DNA from: Pseudoduganella dura
GTDB lineage: Bacteria; Pseudomonadota; Gammaproteobacteria; Burkholderiales; Burkholderiaceae_D
NCBI RefSeq assembly: GCF_009727155.1
Contig: NZ_WNWM01000002.1
Location: forward strand, 1,116,001 to 1,180,000
Reading direction: 5' to 3'
DNA: 64,000 nt
Under the pieces are notes generated by a model. That model saw nothing but the letters and a program-made list of their open reading frames with translations, had not been told where the DNA came from and searched no databases. A program made the position numbers and the translations under genes. Shown piece by piece: positions 1-7,194 of the stretch; position 1 is the first letter of the stretch; each line of letters opens with the position of its first letter.

Positions 1-435
1 CTGTTCGGCGCGGGCACGTGCCGCTTCCGCTTCAGCCTGTGCCTGCTCGGCCGAGCGCTTGGCCGTTTCCGCCTCGACGGTGCGGGCTTCCAGGCGCACC
101 TGGTCGCGCTGCTGCGACGCCTGCTTCAGGTCGACCTCGGCCTTGCGGGCCCGGGCCACTTCCTGCGCGGTGGCGATCTTCTGCTTGGCCACATAGGCCA
201 GCTGGTCGATCTTCTCGGTGCTTTGCCGATCCGCCGCGGCGGCATTGGCGGCATTGAGCGCCTCGGTGGCGGCCTTGAATTCGGGGACGGCGTATTGGGT
301 GACGGCGCTGTTGCTTTGCGCGGCGACGTGGTCGTTGCGCGCCTGGTCCAGCGTGCTGGTGGTCAGCGGTGCCGAGCTGCAGGCGGACAGGGCGATGGCT
401 ACCGACAGCAGTACGGGGATGAACTTGCTTTTCAT
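1..435 (-). CDS. DUF4398-type lipoprotein, N-terminal part (runs off the window start)
   Basis: Read on the minus strand from an ATG at 433-435, preceded by a good ribosome site (AGGAG about 7 nt upstream). The 145 visible residues begin with a lipoprotein signal peptide with lipobox L-S-A-C (Cys19). They continue into a long Ala/Glu/Gln/Arg-rich, coiled-coil-like helix with many KAEVD/QARDQ-type stretches. This is the layout of DUF4398 lipoproteins, which often carry a C-terminal OmpA peptidoglycan-binding domain; that part would lie beyond the window and cannot be confirmed. It sits 12 bp downstream of a second DUF4398-like lipoprotein, so the two are probably one operon. The likely role is periplasmic or outer-membrane envelope maintenance. 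The gene is partial only because the window ends. Confidence 0.75.
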   Translation of the reverse strand, partial: MKSKFIPVLLSVAIALSACSSAPLTTSTLDQARNDHVAAQSNSAVTQYAVPEFKAATEALNAANAAAADRQSTEKIDQLAYVAKQKIATAQEVARARKAEVDLKQASQQRDQVRLEARTVEAETAKRSAEQAQAEAEAARARAEQ

Positions 436-447
436 GGGATCTGCTCC

Positions 448-819
448 TTACTGTTTGTTGGCGCGGTCGAGTTCTTCGCGCAGCACGCGGACATTTTCCT
501 GCACCTCGTTGGCGGCGCTGGTGGCCTTGGCCGACGTGGCCTTGCTCTGCGCCAGCTTGGCATCGGCCTGGGCTTGCTGGGCCAGGTCGGAGGCGAGCTT
601 GTAATCCTTGTCGGCCAGCGCACGGCTGGCTTGCTGCAGTTTTTCGCGGGCGGCCAGCAATTCGGCCGGCGCCAGCTCGGCGGCGCCAGCCTGAGTGGCG
701 TTTTCGACAGCGGCGCGGGAAACGGCCACGTCGGCGGTGGCCGGGGTTTTCTGGCTTGCGCAGGCCGACAGCAGGGCAGCGGTGGCTAACAGCATTGGCA
801 GGGTGTAGCGAGGGCTCAT
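448..819 (-). CDS. DUF4398 family lipoprotein
   Basis: A 123-aa protein with a lipoprotein signal peptide (lipobox L-S-A-C, Cys20). After it come two predicted helices rich in Ala, Gln and Lys with an L-A-A-R-E-K-L-Q-Q-A segment near residue 60, typical of DUF4398 proteins. The start at 819 has a strong GAGGAG ribosome site. The gene is followed 12 bp later by a longer lipoprotein of the same style, so they are probably co-transcribed and interact as helical periplasmic proteins. Function is not established for the family; an envelope-structural role is inference. The divergent intergenic region upstream holds two copies of the GTACG...CGCAC motif described in the findings. Confidence 0.8.
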   Translation of the reverse strand: MSPRYTLPMLLATAALLSACASQKTPATADVAVSRAAVENATQAGAAELAPAELLAAREKLQQASRALADKDYKLASDLAQQAQADAKLAQSKATSAKATSAANEVQENVRVLREELDRANKQ

Positions 820-898
820 TTCTTTTTCTCCTCAATTGGTAGAAATGTGAATTTGCAGAACGTAGTGAAGTTATAGCCGAACAAACAACATCCCATCG

Positions 899-912
899 GT
901 ACGGTGCCGCAC
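899..912. promoter_or_regulatory. Candidate operator GTACG-N4-CGCAC, copy 1
   Basis: Inverted repeat with half-sites GTACG (899-903) and CGCAC (908-912) separated by 4 nt. The half-site spacing matches Crp/Fnr-type operators (5-4-5). It lies about 80 bp upstream of the lipoprotein start at 819. Similar sites occur at 2605-2618 and 3953-3966 and, with a 10-nt spacer, at 1057-1076. Confidence 0.45.
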
Positions 913-1056
913 ATATGGGAAAACCGCCTGCAATAGCGCTCTGAAAACGCGCATCCGTTACAAAAGTGAAGTCGACCGGCAATAACGTAACAAAGCGTTA
1001 CTGCGTGCGTTCGCGAACAGTTCGGTATAAACCGTTTTCTTAAGCTTGCTTCATCG

Positions 1057-1076
1057 GTACGGCCATAGTGCCGCAC
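1057..1076. promoter_or_regulatory. Variant of the GTACG...CGCAC motif with a longer spacer
   Basis: GTACG (1057-1061) and CGCAC (1072-1076) are separated by 10 nt. The surrounding sequence CATCGGTACGG...TGCCGCAC is identical to copy 1 at 899-912 apart from an extra 6 nt in the middle. It lies 22 bp upstream of the BON lipoprotein gene, where it could act on that promoter. Confidence 0.3.
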
Positions 1077-1098
1077 CCTTTCACACGAGGAGCGAGCC

Positions 1099-1410
1099 AT
1101 GAACAACCTGACTTCCCCCACCACCGTGCTGTCGGGCATGGTGCTGGCGATGCTGGTGGCCTGTGCGTCCACTGACATATCCACCCCCGCCAGCGTGGAG
1201 ACGAGCGACAGCGTGCTGACCACCAGTGTGCGTTCCGGCCTGGCGAACCAGCCCGGCCTGAATCCCGCGGACATCATGGTGGAGGTCTACGACGGCGAAG
1301 TGCGCCTGTCGGGCTTCGCCGTCAGCCCTGCTGAAGCGGAAAAGGCCGTCGCGGCCGCGCGCAGCATCGGTGGCGTGAAAGTCGTCAGGAACGACCTGAA
1401 GGTCAAGTGA
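1099..1410 (+). CDS. BON-domain lipoprotein
   Basis: A 103-aa protein with a lipoprotein signal (lipobox L-V-A-C, Cys22) followed by one BON domain (about residues 38-103). The domain reads as a short alpha-beta fold with the central G-E-V-R-L-S-G-F strand and a terminal V-V-R-N-D-L strand. BON domains are thought to bind phospholipid or membrane surfaces, and several are induced by osmotic or envelope stress (OsmY, DolP). The gene lies 48 bp upstream of a glycine-zipper lipoprotein in the same direction. The ribosome site is GAGGAGCGAGCC. Location is probably the periplasmic face of the outer membrane. Confidence 0.85.
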   Translation: MNNLTSPTTVLSGMVLAMLVACASTDISTPASVETSDSVLTTSVRSGLANQPGLNPADIMVEVYDGEVRLSGFAVSPAEAEKAVAAARSIGGVKVVRNDLKVK

Positions 1411-1458
1411 CATGGCCGCTCCGGCATCCACGCCGCACAACCAATCAAGGAGAACATC

Positions 1459-1680
1459 ATGAACATCAAGCAGATCGCAATGCGTGCCACCATCGTCGCT
1501 TCCGTACTGGGCCTGACGGCCTGCGCCAACATGTCGTCGCAGGACCGTAACACCGCGGTCGGCGCGGGCGTCGGCGCCGTGGCAGGCTCCGTGCTGTCCG
1601 GCGGCTCGGCCCTGGGCACCGTGGGCGGCGCGGCCGTTGGCGGCGTGATCGGCAACCAGGTCGACAAGCCCAACCGCTAA
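1459..1680 (+). CDS. Small glycine-zipper lipoprotein (OsmB/SlyB-like)
   Basis: A 73-aa lipoprotein with lipobox L-T-A-C (Cys22). The rest is a Gly/Ala-rich glycine-zipper hairpin with G-A-G-V-G-A-V-A-G-type repeats ending in V-I-G-N-Q-V-D, typical of the glycine-zipper 2TM family. Members such as OsmB and SlyB are outer-membrane stress lipoproteins. It has an AAGGAGAA ribosome site and is followed closely by a rho-independent terminator, so the BON gene and this gene form a short transcript. Confidence 0.85.
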   Translation: MNIKQIAMRATIVASVLGLTACANMSSQDRNTAVGAGVGAVAGSVLSGGSALGTVGGAAVGGVIGNQVDKPNR

Positions 1681-1723
1681 GTGATTCGGGCCTGGACGGG
1701 CCCGATCAGGCACCAACGACAAC

Positions 1724-1745
1724 GGAGCCCGCGGGCTCCGTTTTT
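1724..1745 (+). terminator. Rho-independent terminator after the BON/glycine-zipper pair
   Basis: GGAGCCCGCGGGCTCC is a perfect stem followed by GTTTTT. It lies 44 bp after the stop codon of the glycine-zipper lipoprotein. Confidence 0.85.
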
Positions 1746-1791
1746 GCTGTCCTGATCCTTGCTGCCGGTGCCGCCCATGCAGGCGGGCGCC

Positions 1792-2559
1792 TCAGACGAA
1801 CACCGTGCCCATGCCGATCGCGCCGTTTTCCTTGACCAGCTCGTAACAGCGGCAGGAGACGGCTTCCAGCCCGCTCGAATCGAGGATCTCGATGTTGCCG
1901 CGGCTGTAGGTGATCAGCCGCTGGTTCTGCAGCGCGCTGGCGGCCTTGGTGACACCGACGCGCCGCACGCCGAGCGCATGCGCGAGGAACTCGTGTGTAA
2001 GGTGGAATTTTTCCGATTGCAGCCGGTCGCGCGTGATCAGCAGCGAGCGCGCGAGCCGCGCTTCGAGCACGTGGAAGCGGCTGCACACGGCGATCTGGAT
2101 CGCCTGTGCCAGCAGCGTGTCGGTATAGCGGTGCAGCAGGTGCTGCAGCGATTCCAGGCGGGAAAATTCGGCGCGGAAGTGGTCGGCGCGCATGCGCAGC
2201 GTGCTGCCGGCGCGCTGCACCACGGCGCGCACCTGCGCCTGCCGGTGACCGAGCGCGACGGAAGCGCCGAGCATGCCTTCGCGGCCCACGGAACCGACTT
2301 CCAGCGTCATCCTGCCTTCCGCCACGGCCAGCAGCGACACCAGCGCATCGATGGGAAAGTAGATGTAGGCGATCGCCTGTCCGGGTTCATACAGCACTTC
2401 GCCGACGTCGGCCTCGACCGTTTCGCACAGGGCTTCGAGTTGCGCCAGGTCGTCTTCCGGCAGGCTTGCCAGCAGACGGTTGCGCGCCGGCTGCAAGGTG
2501 GCGGAATTGTTGTGCGCGGTGTCAAAGTTCAGGTTCATGTTGGGCTGATTGGTTGGCAT
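1792..2559 (-). CDS. Crp/Fnr-family transcriptional regulator
   Basis: A 255-aa protein. Residues about 25-150 form a cyclic-nucleotide-binding-like beta barrel (G-E-V-L-Y-E-P-G-Q near residue 60, F-P-I-D-A-L-V-S-L-L). They are followed by a long dimer helix and a Crp-type helix-turn-helix near residues 185-230 (H-E-F-L-A-H-A-L-G-V-R-R). No Cys cluster typical of oxygen-sensing Fnr is visible. The start at 2559 is chosen over an internal ATG at 2538; neither has a strong ribosome site. It is transcribed away from a glycine-zipper membrane protein. A GTACG-N4-CGCAC inverted repeat lies between them and similar sites precede neighbouring stress genes, so this protein is the natural candidate to bind them (inference). 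Confidence 0.85.
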   Translation of the reverse strand: MPTNQPNMNLNFDTAHNNSATLQPARNRLLASLPEDDLAQLEALCETVEADVGEVLYEPGQAIAYIYFPIDALVSLLAVAEGRMTLEVGSVGREGMLGASVALGHRQAQVRAVVQRAGSTLRMRADHFRAEFSRLESLQHLLHRYTDTLLAQAIQIAVCSRFHVLEARLARSLLITRDRLQSEKFHLTHEFLAHALGVRRVGVTKAASALQNQRLITYSRGNIEILDSSGLEAVSCRCYELVKENGAIGMGTVFV

Positions 2560-2604
2560 GTGCACATCTGGTAACAAGGTTAACTTTTTCTTACGAGAGT
2601 GTAT

Positions 2605-2618
2605 GTACGGTGACGCAC
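2605..2618. promoter_or_regulatory. Candidate operator GTACG-N4-CGCAC, copy 2
   Basis: GTACG (2605-2609), four bases, CGCAC (2614-2618). It lies 46 bp upstream of the Crp/Fnr gene start and 78 bp upstream of the divergent glycine-zipper gene, so it could serve autoregulation and divergent control. Confidence 0.45.
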
Positions 2619-2695
2619 GGAACACCTGCCGGTGTGGCCGGACAATCGCTTCATCGTGCCGAACCGGCCGCCATAACCATAACCAGGACACCGTC

Positions 2696-3484
2696 ATGAA
2701 CCATCCCAGCACACCTCCAAGCAAGCACAACGTGCCTGCCATCTTCATCATCGCAGCCATCGTGCTGATCCTGTTCGGCGGCGTGGGCATCGCCGCGCTG
2801 ATGGGCTGGCTCCCCTCCTCCTCGCAGGCCGGCCGGCCCGGGCAGCTGATGACGCCGCCGTCCGAACAGCTGGCCACCGCACCCGTGGTGCCGCCAACGC
2901 CGGCGACACAGTCGAGCCAATACGCTGCAGGCGCCGGCACGATCAATGGCGAACGCGCGAAGGATGTGACCACCTCGGGCAGCTCGGTCGGCGGCGCAAG
3001 CGGCGGCGGATCGGGCACGATCGCGGCACCCGTGGTGCCGGCCGAAGATGAACGCATCGCCGCCCCGGCGCGCGACAAGGCGCTGCAGCGCGAACGTGAA
3101 CGCGAGCGCGCCCATGCCAAGGCCGGCGAGGCGAAGCGCGCCACCGCGGCCGTCTGCAACGAGTGCGGCATGGTCGAATCCGTCAAGGAAGGCAAGACGC
3201 GCGGCGAAGGCAGCGGCATGGGCGCGGCCGGCGGCGCGGTCGTGGGCGGCCTGCTGGGCCGCCAGGTGGGCGACGGCCGCGGCCGCGACCTGGCAACGAT
3301 CGCCGGCGCGGTCGGCGGTGCCGTGGTCGGCAACCAGGTGGAGGGCAACCTGAAGGGCAAGCGCAACTATGAAGTGGTGGTGCGCATGCATGACGGCGAA
3401 CTGCGCACGTTCTATACCGATTCGCCGGTATGGCGCGGCGGCGACCAGGTCAAGGTGGTCGAAGGCATTCTGCAATCGCGCTGA
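2696..3484 (+). CDS. Membrane-anchored glycine-zipper 2TM protein
   Basis: 262 aa. One N-terminal transmembrane segment (about residues 13-38, I-F-I-I-A-A-I-V-L-I-L-F) has a cytosolic start rather than a cleaved signal. A Ser/Gly/Pro-rich linker and a charged Arg/Glu-rich helix follow. A glycine-zipper 2TM domain lies at about 170-225 (G-A-A-G-G-A-V-V-G-G-L-L-G, then G-A-V-G-G-A-V-V-G-N-Q-V). A beta-rich tail resembles the end of SlyB/17-kDa antigen proteins. Two Cys in C-N-E-C (near 155) precede the zipper. The start at 2696 has AGGA upstream. It probably spans or decorates the envelope. A strong terminator follows. Confidence 0.8.
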   Translation: MNHPSTPPSKHNVPAIFIIAAIVLILFGGVGIAALMGWLPSSSQAGRPGQLMTPPSEQLATAPVVPPTPATQSSQYAAGAGTINGERAKDVTTSGSSVGGASGGGSGTIAAPVVPAEDERIAAPARDKALQRERERERAHAKAGEAKRATAAVCNECGMVESVKEGKTRGEGSGMGAAGGAVVGGLLGRQVGDGRGRDLATIAGAVGGAVVGNQVEGNLKGKRNYEVVVRMHDGELRTFYTDSPVWRGGDQVKVVEGILQSR

Positions 3485-3503
3485 GCCGTTGTTGTACCGT
3501 CAC

Positions 3504-3531
3504 AGCCCCGCCGCCGCGCGGGGCTTTTTTT
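3504..3531 (+). terminator. Rho-independent terminator
   Basis: AGCCCCG...CGGGGCT hairpin followed by seven T residues, 20 bp after the glycine-zipper gene. Confidence 0.85.
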
Positions 3532-3614
3532 CGCTTCGTGTGCCATCGAACAGAGCCGCCGGATTCGGGAACCCGACAATGAACCGAGCGCCATCGGGGC
3601 GCATGGAGAGCGAT

Positions 3615-3947
3615 ATGAGCAGGATGCTGTGGGTTTGTCTGGTCGCCGCGGGCTTGCTGCTGGCAAGGCTGGCATATGCCGAACTGGATGTGGCGGAAGC
3701 GACCGTGGCGGGACCGGGCACGGCCGATCTGCACGTAATCGGCTTGCATGCGGGCGCGCTTGCCACGGCGAACGGCACCTTGCCGGAGATCGTCATCCTG
3801 GTACTGCTGACGGCCGGGCTGCTGGCCGGACTGTTCGGCGTTGCCGGGCTGCTCGGCATGCTGGGCTGGATTCCGTTACCGCGCGCGCAGCGGCAATGCA
3901 TGCCGGCAGCTCATGCGGCCACGGGAGCAATTAATGAAAAAATGTAA
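3615..3947 (+). CDS. Small exported or membrane protein of unknown function
   Basis: 110 aa from the ATG at 3615, chosen for GGAGAG at 3605-3610; in-frame ATGs at 3579 and 3603 are weaker. The N-terminus is a signal peptide or first membrane segment (L-W-V-C-L-V-A-A-G-L-L-L-A...A-Y-A). A strongly hydrophobic stretch near residues 58-85 (E-I-V-I-L-V-L-L-T-A-G-L-L-A-G-L-F-G) is a clear membrane segment with glycine spacing. No family is recognised. It sits in the envelope-stress cluster and is followed by a GTACG-N4-CGTAC motif and the 48-aa membrane peptide. Confidence 0.55.
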   Translation: MSRMLWVCLVAAGLLLARLAYAELDVAEATVAGPGTADLHVIGLHAGALATANGTLPEIVILVLLTAGLLAGLFGVAGLLGMLGWIPLPRAQRQCMPAAHAATGAINEKM

Positions 3948-3952
3948 AGTTT

Positions 3953-3966
3953 GTACGGCAGCGTAC
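3953..3966. promoter_or_regulatory. Candidate operator GTACG-N4-CGTAC, copy 3 (perfect)
   Basis: A perfect inverted repeat: GTACG (3953-3957), four bases, CGTAC (3962-3966), extending to TGTACG/CGTACA. It lies 84 bp upstream of the small membrane-peptide gene. Confidence 0.5.
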
Positions 3967-4049
3967 AGAACCCGGAGGGGGTCGGTCGCATACTTGAACC
4001 CATGACGGCGTGAGCCCGATAACTAAACCCGAGACGAGAGGACACGATC

Positions 4050-4196
4050 ATGCTTTATACCATTGCTGTAGTACTTATCATCCTGTGGCTGCTGGGTCTG
4101 GTGACCTCCTATACCATCGGCGGCTTCATCCATATCTTGCTGGTCGTCGCAGTGATCATGATCCTGCTGCGCCTGATCAGCGGACGAGGCCTGTAG
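4050..4196 (+). CDS. Lmo0937-family small membrane peptide
   Basis: A 48-aa protein starting at ATG 4050 with GAGAGGA upstream. It is almost entirely hydrophobic: two membrane helices with a G-L-V-T-S-Y-T-I-G-G-F-I-H turn and a short basic end (R-L-I-S-G-R-G-L). This is the pattern of the lmo0937 / DUF5670 family, tiny inner-membrane peptides common in bacteria and often in stress-linked clusters; their function is unknown. A stable 11-bp hairpin follows. Confidence 0.8.
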   Translation: MLYTIAVVLIILWLLGLVTSYTIGGFIHILLVVAVIMILLRLISGRGL

Positions 4197-4213
4197 CGTT
4201 GACGGGCACCATG

Positions 4214-4240
4214 GCGGCGCTGCATTTCGTGCAGCGCCGC
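4214..4240 (+). terminator. Probable terminator hairpin
   Basis: A perfect 11-bp stem (4214-4224 with 4230-4240) and a 5-nt loop, 18 bp after the membrane peptide. The T tract is poor (TGTCGTTT), so it may terminate weakly or stabilise the mRNA end. Confidence 0.5.
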
Positions 4241-4333
4241 TGTCGTTTCGAGGCGTGCTTTTCCCGAACCGCCGGCTCCTTCCACGGATCCGCGATCGAG
4301 GAGATAGAATGCGATGACAAGGAGGATAAAATC

Positions 4334-5017
4334 ATGAACATTTCCCAATCAATGCGCAAGACCATGGCCATGACGGTGGCCGCGGCAATGACCCTGGCTG
4401 CCACCGGCTGCGCCGACATGTCCGCCACCCAACGCGGTACCGCGACCGGTGCCGGCGTCGGTGCCGGCCTGGGCGCGATCCTTGGCGCCGCAACGGGCCC
4501 CGGCGGCGGCAACCGCGCGGCGGGCGGCGCCGTGCTGGGCGCCGCCGCCGGTGCCGTGGTCGGCAACATCTGGTCGAAACGGATGGAAAGCCAGAAACAG
4601 GCCATGGAACAGGCCACCGCGGGCACCGGCGTGCAGGTCTCGCAGACCGCCGACAACCGGCTGCGGATGGAAATCCCCAGCGACATCTCGTTCGATACCA
4701 ACCGTGCCGACATCAAGGATAACTTCCGCCCGATCCTGGAACGCTTCGCTACCACGCTGAAAGAGAATCCTGCCACGACCGTGACGATCATCGGCCACAC
4801 GGACAGTACCGGCTCCGATTCGATCAACCAGCCGCTGTCCGTGGAGCGCGCTTCGCACACCCGCGACTACCTTGCCTCGCGCGGCGTTTCGCCAACGCGC
4901 GTGGTGGTGGAAGGCCGTGGCTCACGCGAACCGATCGCATCGAATGACGACAACTCGGGCCGCGCCCGCAATCGCCGCGTGGAAATCTACGTGGCCGAAC
5001 CCGCACCGCGTTCCTGA
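4334..5017 (+). CDS. OmpA-family lipoprotein with glycine-zipper (YiaD-like)
   Basis: 227 aa, start at 4334 with a strong AAGGAGGAT site. The lipobox is A-T-G-C (Cys26). A glycine-zipper hairpin at about 38-85 (G-A-G-V-G-A-G-L-G-A-I-L-G) is followed by an OmpA C-terminal peptidoglycan-binding domain (about 115-220). That domain carries G-H-T-D-S-T-G, the L-S-x-E-R-A helix and the G-R-A-R-N-R-R-V-E-I end that contacts diaminopimelate. The arrangement equals YiaD-like outer-membrane lipoproteins that tie the outer membrane to peptidoglycan. The DUF3617 gene follows after 16 bp, probably in one operon. Confidence 0.92.
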   Translation: MNISQSMRKTMAMTVAAAMTLAATGCADMSATQRGTATGAGVGAGLGAILGAATGPGGGNRAAGGAVLGAAAGAVVGNIWSKRMESQKQAMEQATAGTGVQVSQTADNRLRMEIPSDISFDTNRADIKDNFRPILERFATTLKENPATTVTIIGHTDSTGSDSINQPLSVERASHTRDYLASRGVSPTRVVVEGRGSREPIASNDDNSGRARNRRVEIYVAEPAPRS

Positions 5018-5033
5018 CCTCCGGAGGCCGACC

Positions 5034-5609
5034 ATGCCGTTGCCACGCCTGCTTCCCGCCTGTACCACGCTCCTTGCCGTCGCCATGTCGGTTGCCACCC
5101 CGCTCGCCTGTGCGCAGGCGCCAGGCGGCGCGGCCCTGAAGCCGGGACTGTGGGAAATGACCAGCAAGGTCGCTGCCGCCACGCCGGAAACGATGCAGGC
5201 GCTGGCGCTGGCGCAGCAGCAGATGGCCACGCTTCAGCCGGACCAGCGGCGTGCCATCGACCAGATGCTGGCCCAGCATGGCGTGAAGATGGAACTGGCC
5301 GAAGGTGGCGGCGTCAAGGTTAACTTCTGCCTGACCAGGGAACAGGCTGCGAACCCGCGGCTGCCATCCGGCCAGCCGGGACAGTGCAGCAACACGCAAA
5401 CGCCGGTCCCCGGCGGCATGAACATCGCGTTCAAGTGCAGCAAGCCGCAGTCGTCCGGCACCGGACAGGTGATCTTCGACGGCGACAGCGGCTACTCGAT
5501 GCGGATGAATGTCGACAGCACGCTGCAGGGCCAGGCTCAGCAGATGACCGTGGAAAGCACGGGACGCTGGCTCGCGTCCGACTGCGGCGGCACGCCGCCG
5601 GTGCGGTAA
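5034..5609 (+). CDS. DUF3617 family secreted protein
   Basis: 191 aa with a cleavable signal peptide (about residues 1-27, ending A-C-A-Q-A). It continues with the G-L-W-E-M-T entry of DUF3617, a Gln-rich helix, a C-L-T-R-E-Q motif, and paired cysteines in Q-C-S-N / F-K-C-S and the terminal D-C-G-G. Function in the family is unknown; many members are periplasmic. The ribosome site is CCGGAGG. It is co-directional with the OmpA-like gene and ends at a strong bidirectional terminator. Confidence 0.8.
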   Translation: MPLPRLLPACTTLLAVAMSVATPLACAQAPGGAALKPGLWEMTSKVAAATPETMQALALAQQQMATLQPDQRRAIDQMLAQHGVKMELAEGGGVKVNFCLTREQAANPRLPSGQPGQCSNTQTPVPGGMNIAFKCSKPQSSGTGQVIFDGDSGYSMRMNVDSTLQGQAQQMTVESTGRWLASDCGGTPPVR

Positions 5610-5625
5610 CGGGCACCCTGCCCCG

Positions 5626-5660
5626 AAAAAAATCCGGCGCTGGTTGCGCCGGATTTTTTT
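5626..5660. terminator. Bidirectional terminator between the DUF3617 gene and the porin
   Basis: AAAAAAATCCGGCGC-TGGTT-GCGCCGGATTTTTTT: a strong stem with A and T tracts on both sides, placed between two converging genes. Confidence 0.9.
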
Positions 5661-5763
5661 GCCCTGGCGTTCGGCTGCCCTGGCGTTCTCCCCTGGTGGT
5701 CCGGTATGCGGCATCGGTCTTTCCGCTTTCGCGGCCGACACGGCCCTTTCCCGGTACCGTGCC

Positions 5764-6846
5764 TCAAAACGCGTGCCGCAGCCCCACGTTGATCGCGTTG
5801 CGCCCCTTGCCCTGCTCGCTGAAATTGCCCACCGTGTAGGGCGCGCCGTTGTGATCCTTGATCTTCGCATAGGCGGCATAGAACGCGGTGCGCTTCGACA
5901 TCGCGTAGGTCATGCCCACGGCCACCTGGTCGGCATCCTGGTTGGCCAGCGTGCGGTCGTCTTTCCGTATGTACGACACCATGTACGTGGCCGCGCCGGA
6001 CGAATACGACACGCCGGCCAGCGCATCGTTGCTGCGCGTGGAAGGCGACGCCAGCACCAGCGCGCCGTAGGGATTGTCCTGGTCCCACGGCGAGCTGCCC
6101 ACGCCCTTGTTGACAGCATATGCCGCATACACGGTGGCCGACTTCGAGACATGCATGTTGGCGGCGATCAGCGAGTTGCGGGCCGACAGGTCGACCGGCG
6201 CCGTGGCGCCCGCGGCCTGCAGCATGTTGTTCTTGCGCTGGTGGGCGGCGCGCAGCGAGAACAGGCCACCCTGGTAGCCGATCGTGGCGCCATAGGCGCG
6301 GTTGCGCGACGTGCTGAATGCCGATTCGCCGAAGCTGTAGATTGCGCTGGCGGAAAAGCCGCGGATCACGCTGGAGCGGTATTTGATCGAGTTGTCCGAA
6401 CGCCTGCCGCCATTGCCGATCAGGTTCGTGGCCGTGCCGGCGGTGCCGCCGTGGAACGGGTCCGCCACTTCCATCAGCGTTTCGTAGCCCACATCGTATT
6501 GCCGCCCCACCGTGAGCGCGCCCCAGCGGTTCGCCAGCCCCACGTAGGCCTGGCTGCCGAACAGCCGGCCGCCCTGGTCGGACTGGCCGGTATCGTTGCG
6601 CACGCCCGCTTCGAGCGTGAACACGGCGCGCGTATCGTTGCCGAGGCTTTCCTGGCCGGAAAAACCCAGTACCGAGCCGGTGGAAACGCCCGGTGAAATC
6701 TTGGTGCTCGGGCAGTCGCCGTTCGGGCAGTCATGCTCGGATACGGCGCCGGCATCGAGCACGCCGTATATGCGGATCGACGAAGGTTCCTGTGCCAGCG
6801 CTGCCAGTGGAACGAGGCAGGCAAGTGCGATCAACTTGGTGTTCAT
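5764..6846 (-). CDS. Gram-negative trimeric porin (Bordetella/Burkholderia type)
   Basis: 360 aa with a signal peptide (residues 1-18, A-L-A-Q). The mature part has the typical porin start S-S-I-R-I-Y-G-V-L-D-A-G, alternating amphipathic strands, the conserved L-G-F-S-G-Q-E-S-L-G-N-D motif near residue 65 and a C-terminal phenylalanine (G-L-R-H-A-F) needed for outer-membrane assembly. A C-P-N-G-D-C loop near residue 40 could hold a disulphide. It passively admits small solutes. The upstream region (6847-7100) is AT-rich for this genome and probably holds a regulated promoter. Confidence 0.93.
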   Translation of the reverse strand: MNTKLIALACLVPLAALAQEPSSIRIYGVLDAGAVSEHDCPNGDCPSTKISPGVSTGSVLGFSGQESLGNDTRAVFTLEAGVRNDTGQSDQGGRLFGSQAYVGLANRWGALTVGRQYDVGYETLMEVADPFHGGTAGTATNLIGNGGRRSDNSIKYRSSVIRGFSASAIYSFGESAFSTSRNRAYGATIGYQGGLFSLRAAHQRKNNMLQAAGATAPVDLSARNSLIAANMHVSKSATVYAAYAVNKGVGSSPWDQDNPYGALVLASPSTRSNDALAGVSYSSGAATYMVSYIRKDDRTLANQDADQVAVGMTYAMSKRTAFYAAYAKIKDHNGAPYTVGNFSEQGKGRNAINVGLRHAF

Positions 6847-7194
6847 GATGCGTCTCTAGGTCAGGTCAGTTACCCGGGCACGTACCGTTCAGGGTACAAA
6901 ACCAGGTACAACAACCGATTGGCTCGGCCCCGCCACCTTGCGTGCTTTTCCTAAAGCTTGCTGCCAGCATATCGCTGTCATGTTGCGATTTCTGTGCGGC
7001 GACTCACAAAAAGAAAACCATGTACTAAACATATACCTCATCGGTGGAAGTGTGAACAAAAAACTGCCGCGCACTGCTAATTTATTTGCAGAAATTGTTT
7101 CCATGCATATTTGGGCGGGAATCCCTTAGTTCGCTGGCGTACAGACTACGTATGGTTGAGCGGTATACTGCGGTCTTTCCTTCCGAATTGCCCC
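6847..7194. other. Divergent intergenic region between the porin and the PF10136 gene
   Basis: 348 bp without a convincing gene. It is lower in GC than its surroundings. A short perfect inverted repeat GTACC-N6-GGTAC (6882-6897) lies 36 bp upstream of the porin start and could be an operator. A TATACT (7164-7169) may be a -10 box for the rightward gene, but no good -35 is seen at the right distance. Confidence 0.5.

Noticed and set aside
32..982. Long reverse open frame across the two DUF4398 lipoproteins
   Set aside because: Its Arg/His/Gly-rich composition is that of an out-of-frame shadow; the two lipoproteins in another frame have lipoboxes and ribosome sites.
6882..6897. GTACC-N6-GGTAC as a member of the GTACG-N4-CGYAC operator set
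   Set aside because: Different half-site and spacer length; kept only as a possible porin operator.
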